NCBI GenBank assembly: GCA_030642635.1
Contig: DAOWNK010000179.1
Span: 1 to 6,781 of the forward strand
From: Pirellulales bacterium
Lineage (GTDB): Bacteria; Planctomycetota; Planctomycetia; Pirellulales; Thermoguttaceae
DNA length: 6,781 bases
Reading direction: 5' to 3'
The translations under genes and the position numbers were made by a program. The first letter of the stretch is position 1. Every line of letters begins with the position of its first letter. The notes beneath the pieces were generated by a model. It was not told the DNA's origin. It saw only the letters and a program-made list of their open reading frames with translations, and ran no database searches. Below are positions 1 through 4,840 of the stretch, piece after piece.

Positions 1-1
1 A

Positions 2-784
2 CTGCGCGGCGGCCGAGCCGGTCGTGAAGTGCGCGGGGCCGGGCTGACGGCCGCGGTGCTGTGCGTGGTGCAACTGGCGGCGTTTACTTTGTTTCAAAAG
101 TGGTCGAAGCCGGTGCCCACCTGGTACCTCGGCCCGGCCGTGTTGACCGGGACGTTTGCCCTGGCCGCAGGCGTTGCCAACATGGTCTCGCTGCGTCGGC
201 TCCGCACATTGGCCGTCGCGGCCGCCGTCTGCACGCTGGCGGTCAACCTGGCGTCGGTCACCAAGTCGTGGGGACTGAAATCGTGGGGACTGTCCCGATT
301 TTCGCTGCGCGACAATGGGACTGTCCCCTTCCGTAAGTCGGTGGAGTTGATCGAGTTGATGAAGTCCCGCCCGGCCGACCAGGTTTGGGCATGCACGGAC
401 TGTGGGAAACTCGCCTTCTGGAGCGGACGTACGGTGGTCAACCTCGACGGGCTGATAAACGATTTCGCATACCAAGACGCCCTGCGCGATGAGCGGCTTG
501 CCGAATATCTGCGCGAGAAGAACGTGCGGTATTTGATCTTCCTCGCCTGGGACCGGCCGCAAACCAAGCAGCGGCCGTACGAGCCGATGTACGCACACCG
601 CGTGGCGCCGGACGTTTTTTCAGGCAATTATGAAGCGGCGGAGTTCTACGTCTATTCGTATCGCTACATGAGATATTCCGAGGTGGTCCGGCTGCCGCGT
701 GCGGCGGAGATTTGGCGTTCGGCCGCCGCGAAGGATTGCAATGTGCAGGGCAAGGCCGTTGTTTTCGACTTGGGCCGTTTGTAA
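2..784 (+). CDS. C-terminal part of a GT39-like integral membrane protein (5' truncated)
   Basis: The reading frame is open from the first bases of the window, so the gene starts upstream. The GTG at 29 is only the first possible start inside the window, and numbering below is from it. Two or three hydrophobic stretches (about residues 7-22, 32-54 and 59-76) look like the last membrane helices. A soluble tail follows with DCGKLAFWSGRTVVNLDGL (124-142) and a YLREKNVRYLIF segment (160-171). This tail resembles the C-termini of large polytopic proteins of the dolichyl-phosphate-mannose mannosyltransferase (GT39/PMT) type, in which a D-x-G-x-x-x-[FY]-x-S-G-R...NLDGL pattern follows the last helix. 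The assignment rests on pattern memory; the catalytic N-terminal part is not in the window. A palindromic repeat interrupts the linker between membrane and soluble parts (residues about 80-100) without breaking the frame. A terminator-like hairpin follows 26 bases after the stop. Confidence 0.6.
   Translation: MRGGRAGREVRGAGLTAAVLCVVQLAAFTLFQKWSKPVPTWYLGPAVLTGTFALAAGVANMVSLRRLRTLAVAAAVCTLAVNLASVTKSWGLKSWGLSRFSLRDNGTVPFRKSVELIELMKSRPADQVWACTDCGKLAFWSGRTVVNLDGLINDFAYQDALRDERLAEYLREKNVRYLIFLAWDRPQTKQRPYEPMYAHRVAPDVFSGNYEAAEFYVYSYRYMRYSEVVRLPRAAEIWRSAAAKDCNVQGKAVVFDLGRL
266..328. repeat. REP-like hairpin with short direct duplication, inside the first gene
   Basis: TCGTGGGGACTG occurs at 266-277 and again at 281-292, a 15-base period that encodes SWGLK twice. 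The second copy starts an imperfect hairpin, 285-305 against 309-328, with a TGC loop (306-308). I count 18 of about 20 pairs, one bulged G (297) and two mismatches. Each arm itself contains the 11-base palindrome GGGACTGTCCC (286-296 and 317-327). The structure looks like a dispersed REP/MITE-type element that landed in a coding region. The dispersal is inference, as only one copy is in this window. Confidence 0.7.
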
Positions 785-786
785 TG

Positions 787-867
787 CCGTTCGTAGTGCC
801 GTTCGTAGTGCCCCGATCCATCGGGGCTTTTTCCCAATAGACCGCATGAATGCGGTCACTACGAACG
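787..867. repeat. Nested palindromic element (cloverleaf-like)
   Basis: CCGTTCGTAGTG is tandemly repeated at 787-798 and 799-810. The outer arm CGTTCGTAGTG (800-810) is perfectly complementary to CACTACGAACG (857-867). Between these arms lie two further perfect hairpins: GCCCCGAT/ATCGGGGC (810-817/820-827) and GACCGCAT/ATGCGGTC (840-847/850-857). A long outer stem enclosing two inner stems is typical of a mobile or dispersed palindromic repeat rather than a plain terminator, though one inner stem has become usable as a terminator. Confidence 0.8.
810..832 (+). terminator. Rho-independent terminator of the first gene
   Basis: A perfect 8-bp GC-rich stem GCCCCGAT (810-817), a CC loop and ATCGGGGC (820-827) are followed directly by TTTTT (828-832). 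The hairpin begins 26 bases after the TAA of the first gene. It sits inside the nested palindromic element, so the terminator function may be borrowed from the repeat. Confidence 0.75.
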
Positions 868-882
868 TGTGGTGCGGGAATT

Positions 883-941
883 GTGCCACGCCCCGGCTGC
901 CATTCTCCCGGCACACTGCTTCCGGCGAAGCAGTGGCGCAC
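883..941. repeat. Second inverted-repeat element with a perfect 9-bp hairpin
   Basis: CACTGCTTC (914-922) pairs perfectly with GAAGCAGTG (927-935) around a CGGC loop. Outside it, GTGCCAC (883-889) and GTGGCGCAC (933-941) form imperfect outer arms. It lies directly after the stop of the leftward zinc-ribbon gene. No T-run follows on either strand, so I call it a repeat, not a terminator, although a stem at this place could protect the mRNA 3' end. Confidence 0.6.
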
Positions 942-943
942 GG

Positions 944-1663
944 TTAATCACAGCACACGGCGAGAGTTATCCCAACGACCAACGGCATGAGCAGCAGAAC
1001 CCAACCCGCCAGAGCGATAAAAATGCCGGGTGTTCTTCGAGTTATCGCCGGACGGGGAAATGAAAGAATGCCCGTATAACTTCCCATGGCGTCGGAGAAC
1101 CAAATGCACCCGAGAGTGAGAATCAAGAACATTATCATATTCACAATGGTCTTAGCGTCTCCCGTGCCAATAGCGGCACAGAGGTAAACCGAGGCGATAA
1201 TACCGGAAAGGAGGCGTGATCTCAGCAATCGGGAGACAATGCCTTGTTCACTGTCACTGACCACTTTCTTCGCGAGGGATTCGACGTATCTGTTGACTGC
1301 CGGATTCCCCTTGAGATATCGAGCGATGCGCTCAAGTTCTCCTTGGTCAGCCCATATACCGTGGCATGTCGGGCATTTGTTCAAAAAAACGTTTGAATCG
1401 CAAGAATAATTGAACACCTCTGTGAATTCGCCACATCTCGGGCACAGCTTCATTGGTTCGTCTCGATCCGTCGATTCTGATCTTACGTGAAACGCTTCTT
1501 TTGCTTCCTGGTCCGGGACGACATTTTGCCGAATCATTTCGTTCGCTACGTCCTTCAGTTCTCCAGGATCGAACCAGATACCCTGACATTCAGGACAGAC
1601 ATCTATGGTCTGGCCGCCGTATGAATACTGGGACAGGTCAGTGCCGCAGACAGGACATTTCAT
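944..1663 (-). CDS. Membrane-anchored twin zinc-ribbon (zf-TFIIB family) protein
   Basis: A 239-residue protein begins MKCPVCGTDL. It has two zf-TFIIB-type ribbons: C3/C6 with C23/C26, and C74/C77 with C97/C100. Each second CxxC is followed by G-I-W-x-D-x-G-E-L (28-36 and 102-110), the hallmark of this family. The C-terminal half holds hydrophobic segments at about 152-168, 172-192 and 212-236, so the ribbons are probably tethered to the inner membrane. The biochemical role is unknown; zinc binding is inferred from the eight cysteines. The frame stays open upstream to 1933, but the ATG at 1663 is chosen because the family motif starts there and the upstream residues are the shadow of other genes. 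This ATG overlaps the TGA of the toxin remnant (ATGA), suggesting translational coupling in one leftward transcript. The SD is weak (GAG at about -9). This block looks less G+C-rich than its neighbours. Confidence 0.85.
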   Translation of the reverse strand: MKCPVCGTDLSQYSYGGQTIDVCPECQGIWFDPGELKDVANEMIRQNVVPDQEAKEAFHVRSESTDRDEPMKLCPRCGEFTEVFNYSCDSNVFLNKCPTCHGIWADQGELERIARYLKGNPAVNRYVESLAKKVVSDSEQGIVSRLLRSRLLSGIIASVYLCAAIGTGDAKTIVNMIMFLILTLGCIWFSDAMGSYTGILSFPRPAITRRTPGIFIALAGWVLLLMPLVVGITLAVCCD

Positions 1664-1752
1664 TTGTTGCTCGGTTGCCTGTATACGTTCTTGCGATCCC
1701 CAACGTTGACGACGAGCACTGTAAGTTTGTCGTCCTGGATTTCGTATCTCAA
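1660..1752 (-). pseudogene. Decapitated RelE/ParE-family toxin (C-terminal remnant)
   Basis: A TTG codon at 1752, two bases after the antitoxin stop and 7 bases after GGAG (1763-1760), opens a 30-codon frame. It encodes RYEIQDDKLTVLVVNVGDRK and then NVYRQPSNK, ending in TGA at 1660. The strand-turn-strand pattern YEI-x-D-D-x-L-x-V-L-V-V-x-V-G-x-R-x-x-V-Y is the C-terminal signature of RelE-type mRNA interferases, including the terminal Arg and Tyr that matter for catalysis in RelE. Family members run about 85-95 residues, so the first 50-60 are missing. Gene order (antitoxin first, toxin immediately after) is the normal one. The remnant is almost certainly inactive as a toxin, but it could be translated as a microprotein, bind the antitoxin, or simply couple translation to the downstream zinc-ribbon gene. 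Confidence 0.75.
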
Positions 1753-1754
1753 CC

Positions 1755-1955
1755 CTATTCTCCGGATTGAATCTCCAGAACGGCGTCCTCAAATGGAATT
1801 GGGTCGGATGGCTGGGCTTTAGCCTGATCATAGGCGCGGATGTCGTCAAGTTCGTCAAGCTCTTGCATAAGTTGTTCCCACTCCGAAAGGGGAAGAACAA
1901 CGGCCTTCTTCCGGTTCTTGTCGTCAACAACATATTCTGGATGAATCACAATCAT
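1755..1955 (-). CDS. Type II antitoxin, Phd/YefM-like, orphaned by loss of its toxin
   Basis: A 66-residue acidic protein starts MIVIHPEYVVDDKNRKKAVV, continues with LPLSEWEQLMQELDELDDIR and ends DAVLEIQSGE. The pattern of a beta strand with a basic patch (YVVDDKNRKKAVVLPLSEWEQL) followed by an acidic amphipathic helix (ELDELDDIRAYDQAKA) is that of small antitoxins paired with RelE toxins. The N-terminal part would dimerise and bind DNA, and the C-terminal helix would wrap the toxin. The start at 1955 is preferred over the longer frame from 2006 because GAGGGG lies 8 bases upstream. The toxin frame follows after 2 bases but lacks its N-terminal two thirds. A strong promoter and a long imperfect palindrome lie upstream, consistent with autorepression. 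The exact family (Phd/YefM or a related RelB-like group) is not settled by eye. Confidence 0.8.
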   Translation of the reverse strand: MIVIHPEYVVDDKNRKKAVVLPLSEWEQLMQELDELDDIRAYDQAKAQPSDPIPFEDAVLEIQSGE

Positions 1956-2006
1956 AACTGTATCCCCTCTACTGTTAATGCGAATGTAGTCGGTCCAGAC
2001 GATCAT

Positions 2007-2057
2007 TCGCCACTGTCATCATTCATGGTGACTGCACATGACTCATCATAGTGGCGA
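2007..2057. promoter_or_regulatory. Imperfect 51-bp palindrome over the -10 and start: likely antitoxin operator
   Basis: TCGCCACT (2007-2014) is perfectly complementary to AGTGGCGA (2050-2057), and TCATG (2023-2027) to CATGA (2037-2041). Overall the 21-base arms agree at 17 positions around a 9-base centre (2028-2036). The palindrome covers the -10 box and the predicted start point. Autoregulating antitoxins bind such sites; the link to this antitoxin is inference. Confidence 0.6.
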
Positions 2058-2073
2058 TAAAAGCGGTTGTCAA
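2045..2073 (-). promoter_or_regulatory. Sigma70-type promoter of the antitoxin/zinc-ribbon operon
   Basis: Read leftward, TTGACA (2073-2068) and TATGAT (2050-2045) are separated by exactly 17 bases. The -35 is perfect and the -10 differs at one base. Transcription would start near 2038, giving a leader of about 80 bases before the antitoxin ATG. The promoter lies within 25 bases of the stop of the upstream arginine decarboxylase gene, so the antitoxin operon has its own control. Confidence 0.75.
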
Positions 2074-2094
2074 CAATTGCAAACGGTTGTTGTG

Positions 2095-2649
2095 TCAAAA
2101 CAAAAACACGGCCGTGGCGACCACGGTGGTCCAAAGGCCGTCCTTGTTGCCGCGGGCCGTCTGCACGCACGCCCGGGTGCGGACGATCTTGCCCGACATG
2201 TGGTAGATTTCTTTGCGCTCGTCGTAGGCCGTTTCCGGGTTGAACTCGATGCCCAGCGTGGTCGCCAGCATGGTGGCGGCCATGTCTTCGACCAGGTCGC
2301 TTAAGTGCGGCTTCGACATACCGTAGCCGTGATGCTCGCTGATGTATCCGTACTGGTCTCCATTGGCCGGCACAGCCAGCCCCACGCCTGCGCCGACCAG
2401 CCTGGCCGGTTCGTTGGTCGAAGCCTCGGCCAGTACGACGTACGTGATCTGCCCAGGCTGGATTTTCGCCAAGCCCCGCCGCTTCGAGATTACCTTGCAC
2501 CGGGGCGGGAAGATGCTCGATACGCGGACCAGGTTGCACACCTCGATGCCCGCCTCGCGCAGGGCCAGCTCGAAGCTCTGCAGACGGTTTTGGTGTACGC
2601 CAACCCCCTTGGTAAAAAACGCTTCCTGCGGCACTTGCGGGTCCGACAT
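2095..2649 (-). CDS. pdaD: Pyruvoyl-dependent arginine decarboxylase (PvlArgDC)
   Basis: This enzyme decarboxylates L-arginine to agmatine using a pyruvoyl group made from its own chain. The 184-residue product, MSDPQVPQEAFFTKGVGVHQ onward, has the family length. It contains LVRVSSIFPP (40-49), where the proenzyme self-cleaves between Ser44 and Ser45 to give a small beta chain and a pyruvoyl-capped alpha chain. Other family features are the N-terminal F-F-x-x-G-x-G-x-H (11-19), the glycine-rich GAGVGLAVP (86-94) and E105 in GYISEHHGYG, likely the general acid/base region. The start at 2649 is preferred over the longer frame from 2766 because AGGAG lies 7 bases upstream and the longer part is not conserved-looking. 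The gene is divergent from the speY/speB pair across a 99-base regulatory gap. Together they supply the first step of agmatine-based polyamine synthesis. It has no obvious terminator. Confidence 0.93.
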   Translation of the reverse strand: MSDPQVPQEAFFTKGVGVHQNRLQSFELALREAGIEVCNLVRVSSIFPPRCKVISKRRGLAKIQPGQITYVVLAEASTNEPARLVGAGVGLAVPANGDQYGYISEHHGYGMSKPHLSDLVEDMAATMLATTLGIEFNPETAYDERKEIYHMSGKIVRTRACVQTARGNKDGLWTTVVATAVFLF

Positions 2650-2684
2650 GGCTTTTCTCCTACACGACTTGGTAGTATTTATTG

Positions 2685-2714
2685 TTGAATCCCGGATTGA
2701 TATCATTATATAAA
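2685..2714 (+). promoter_or_regulatory. Overlapping divergent promoters between decarboxylase and speY-like gene
   Basis: Leftward, a perfect TATAAT lies at 2710-2705, about 55 bases before the decarboxylase ATG, without a clear -35. Rightward, TTGAAT (2685-2690) and TATAAA (2709-2714) are 18 bases apart, which would serve the speY-like gene. The two -10 boxes share bases, so the two directions probably compete for polymerase. The AT-rich patch stands out from the surrounding G+C-rich sequence. Confidence 0.5.
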
Positions 2715-2742
2715 AGCCGAAAAGCCCACGGATTGCAATCCG
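2688..2742. promoter_or_regulatory. Paired GGATT/AATCC palindromes flanking the divergent promoter
   Basis: AATCCCGGATT (2688-2698) is an odd palindrome, and CGGATTGCAATCCG (2729-2742) is a perfect 14-base palindrome. Both are built from the same half-site GGATT/AATCC, about 42 bases apart (roughly four helical turns), one on each side of the shared -10 region. This is a good candidate operator for a regulator coordinating both arms of the polyamine cluster. No regulator gene is visible in the window. Confidence 0.5.
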
Positions 2743-2748
2743 GGGGGA

Positions 2749-3909
2749 ATGGCAACGAATTATCAACCAACATCAACAACAGCAATGACCAGAGACCTGC
2801 ACGACGGCCGAGACGACGGACTGGAGCCGCTCGATGCGCTCGATTTGCGCCGCGTCGAGGGGTTTGCCGATATGCTCCGGGCGATGTCGAAAACAGCGTT
2901 CGGCGCCCGAGAACTGGGCGAGGCCTTCGAGGTGCTGCTGGCTATGGCCGACGACCCGAAGTGCACCGTCGTGGTGACCGTCTCGGGCGCGATGACCGTT
3001 GCGAAGATGGGCCTTGTGCTGTGCGAGATGATCGAGGCCGGCCTGGCAGACATGATAATCTGCACCGGGGCGATTATGGCGCACGGCCTGTCGGAGGCCG
3101 TCGGCGGAGTGCACTATAAGCACGATCCGAAAGTGCCCGACGCACAGCTTTATCAGTGGGGTTACAATCGCGTATACGATACGCTTGAGATGGAGGCGAA
3201 CCTCTGCCGCACGGAAGAACTGCTCGGCGAAGTGCTCGGCGAGATGGACCTCTCGCGGCCGACGTGCTCGTGGGAACTGAACCGTGCGATCGGGCGGAAA
3301 CTAATCGAACAAAACCAGATGCCCAGCATACTGGGTTGTGCACAGCGGCGCGGCGTGCCGGTCTACGTGCCGGCGATGACCGACTCGGAGCTTGGGCTGG
3401 ACGTGGCGACGCATTGTATTGCCAAAGGTATTGCGGAGGTTGAAAATTTGTCGAAAAACAACTTGTGGGAGGCGACTCCGTCGGCGACCGGAAGCGGGAA
3501 ATCGGTCGCCGACGTAGTCGCCTCCTACAATCATACCGTGCCGGCGTTCAATCCGTTCTTGGACCTGCACGACTACACGCGGCGGATTCTACAGGCGGAC
3601 CGGCTGGGGATATTTACCATCGGCGGCGGCGTGCCTCGCAACTGGGCGCAGCAGGTCGGGCCGTTCGTGGATATCATCAACATGCGGCTGGGTACGGATA
3701 TACCGGCGCCGAGGTTCCGCTACGGCGTGCGTATCTGTCCCGAGCCGGCCCACTGGGGCGGGCTGAGCGGCTGTACGTACAGCGAGGGCGTATCGTGGGG
3801 AAAATTCCTCAGCCGCAGTGAAGGCGGACGGTTCGCCGAGGTCCATTGCGACGCGACCATCGCATGGCCGCTGCTGATCCGCGCGGTGCTCGAAACAAGA
3901 AAAAAGTAA
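2749..3909 (+). CDS. speY: Deoxyhypusine-synthase-like homospermidine synthase (SpeY type)
   Basis: The 386-residue product belongs to the deoxyhypusine synthase fold. It has a Rossmann-type core with MIICTGAIMAHGLSEAVGG (102-120), VPAMTDSELGLD (207-218), IFTIGGGVPRNWAQQ (288-302) and the active-site block SEGVSWGK (345-352). In human DHS the corresponding EAVSWGK holds the lysine that carries the aminobutyl group. E346, W350 and K352 are all kept, whereas the KHH-type motif after GGG is replaced by PRNWAQQ. Bacteria lack the eIF5A substrate, and a cyanobacterial homologue (SpeY of Anabaena) makes homospermidine with NAD. That is the likely role here, given the decarboxylase and agmatinase neighbours. 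Residues about 239-261 are encoded by an inserted hairpin. The start is uncertain: G6 lies only one base before the ATG at 2749, and M13 (2785) is possible but has no SD. The speB-like gene follows after 41 bases. Confidence 0.87.
   Translation: MATNYQPTSTTAMTRDLHDGRDDGLEPLDALDLRRVEGFADMLRAMSKTAFGARELGEAFEVLLAMADDPKCTVVVTVSGAMTVAKMGLVLCEMIEAGLADMIICTGAIMAHGLSEAVGGVHYKHDPKVPDAQLYQWGYNRVYDTLEMEANLCRTEELLGEVLGEMDLSRPTCSWELNRAIGRKLIEQNQMPSILGCAQRRGVPVYVPAMTDSELGLDVATHCIAKGIAEVENLSKNNLWEATPSATGSGKSVADVVASYNHTVPAFNPFLDLHDYTRRILQADRLGIFTIGGGVPRNWAQQVGPFVDIINMRLGTDIPAPRFRYGVRICPEPAHWGGLSGCTYSEGVSWGKFLSRSEGGRFAEVHCDATIAWPLLIRAVLETRKK
3463..3530. repeat. 68-bp near-perfect hairpin element inserted in the speY-like gene
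   Basis: Arms 3463-3490 and 3503-3530 (28 bases each) are complementary at 26 positions, the other two being a G-T pair (3467/3526) and one mismatch (3478/3515). The loop is 12 bases (3491-3502). The ends are TTGT and ACAA. The stretch encodes LWEATPSATGSGKSVADVVA plus SYN, a low-complexity patch between AEVENLSKN and HTVPAFNPFLDL. That patch looks like extra sequence against the DHS family as I remember it. This is best read as a small palindromic mobile or dispersed element that kept the frame open. Confidence 0.8.
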
Positions 3910-3950
3910 CCTGAACCCCACTTGTTTTCAGCACGTAACTAAACGTCAAG

Positions 3951-4817
3951 ATGCAACAAAACCACAAACAATTCCTCGACCTGCCGCCGTGTCCGGTCGA
4001 GCAGGCTGATGCCGTCGTCGTGCAGTTGCCGCTGGAGCAGACGGTCTCCTACGGCACGGGCACCGCCGGTGCGCCGCGAGCAATCATCGAGGCGAGCCGA
4101 CAAATAGAACTGTTCGACGAGGAGACGCTGATCGACTTTGCCCGATCGCCAAAGCTGCACACCATGCCGCCGTTGCCGGTCGAAGGGACTATCGAGGAAT
4201 ACATTGCCGCGGTCGGCCGGCACGTCGCCCGGCTGCGCGACAAGTTTGTGCTGGCCCTCGGCGGTGAGCATACGCTTACATACGGATTGGTAAACGGGCT
4301 GGTTGACGATCCGGCCGAGTTGACCGTCGTGCAGATCGACGCCCATGCCGACCTGATCGACGAGTTGGACGGTCGGCGGCTCTCGCACGGTACGGTAATG
4401 CGACGGCTTTGGGAGCGGGGCTGCCGGATCGTGCAGATCGGTGTGCGCAGCCTGTCGCGGGCCGAGTACGATCTGGCCGCCGCAGACGACCGGATTACAA
4501 CTTTCTACGCGCACCGGCTGTACGAGCAATGGGAAGATATTATCGCAACGCTCGGCGGCCTGCGTGGAGATGTTTACCTGAGCGTCGACGTGGACGCCCT
4601 GGACCCCTCGGTCATCCCGAGCACCGGCACGCCTCAGCCGGGTGGGCTTTCATGGCGGCAAGCCGCGGCGGTAATCCGCACGGTAGCAACGAACGACGCC
4701 GTGCGGCTCCTCGGCGCCGACCTGGTCGAGTTCGTCCCTTCGCCCCATCCCCCCGGCTGCGACCTGACCGCCGCCCGATTGGCGACAAAAATACTCGCGT
4801 ATTGGGCAGTTTTGTAG
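3951..4817 (+). CDS. speB: Ureohydrolase, probable agmatinase
   Basis: Agmatinase hydrolyses agmatine to putrescine and urea with a binuclear manganese centre in the cytoplasm. The 288-residue product has the usual length and every ureohydrolase motif: LGGEHTLTYG (103-112), QIDAHADL (128-135), SHGT (145-148), SVDVDALDPS (211-220) and GADLVEFVP (255-263). The metal ligands are read as H107, D130, H132, D134, D213 and D215, all present. Context decides agmatinase over arginase or formimidoylglutamase: it lies 41 bases after the speY-like gene on the same strand, and divergent from an enzyme that makes agmatine. The ATG at 3951 has no clear Shine-Dalgarno sequence, and no better start lies close by. 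It is probably cotranscribed with the upstream gene, as no promoter or terminator is seen between them. Confidence 0.9.
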   Translation: MQQNHKQFLDLPPCPVEQADAVVVQLPLEQTVSYGTGTAGAPRAIIEASRQIELFDEETLIDFARSPKLHTMPPLPVEGTIEEYIAAVGRHVARLRDKFVLALGGEHTLTYGLVNGLVDDPAELTVVQIDAHADLIDELDGRRLSHGTVMRRLWERGCRIVQIGVRSLSRAEYDLAAADDRITTFYAHRLYEQWEDIIATLGGLRGDVYLSVDVDALDPSVIPSTGTPQPGGLSWRQAAAVIRTVATNDAVRLLGADLVEFVPSPHPPGCDLTAARLATKILAYWAVL

Positions 4818-4818
4818 T

Positions 4819-4833
4819 GTGCGTGCAACGCAC
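4819..4833. repeat. Short GTGCGT/ACGCAC hairpin after the agmatinase gene
   Basis: GTGCGT (4819-4824) and ACGCAC (4828-4833) form a 6-bp perfect stem with a GCA loop starting one base after the agmatinase stop. No T-run follows, so it is at most a weak or Rho-assisted terminator. GTGCGTGC recurs at 4945-4952 just before the fic gene. Confidence 0.45.
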
Positions 4834-4840
4834 CACAATG

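Noticed and set aside
787..941. CRISPR-like array
   Set aside because: The repeats are nested inverted structures with different sequences. There are no evenly spaced identical direct repeats with unique spacers.
1664..1933. N-terminal extension of the zinc-ribbon frame on the minus strand
   Set aside because: The extra 90 residues run across the toxin remnant and antitoxin in another frame and show no family pattern. The zf-TFIIB motif begins exactly at the ATG at 1663.
1956..2006. Longer antitoxin start at 2006
   Set aside because: The ATG at 1955 has a good SD (GAGGGG, 8 bases), and the conserved-looking part begins there.
2064..2097. CAACAA/TTGTTG repeat after the decarboxylase stop as a terminator
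   Set aside because: Only 6 AT-rich pairs around a 10-base loop and no T-run on the minus strand. It also overlaps the -35 of the antitoxin promoter.
2003..2539. 178-codon minus-strand frame rich in Arg, Gly and His
   Set aside because: It is a shadow of the arginine decarboxylase gene in another frame; the composition is typical of out-of-frame G+C-rich sequence and no family pattern is seen.
3484..3504. TGSGKS in the speY-like protein read as a P-loop
   Set aside because: The required Gly/Ala five positions before the GK is a Ser, there is no surrounding strand-helix context, and the residues come from the inserted hairpin.
3939..4529. 196-codon minus-strand frame opposite the agmatinase gene
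   Set aside because: It is antisense to a gene with complete ureohydrolase motifs, with no RBS and no recognisable protein pattern.
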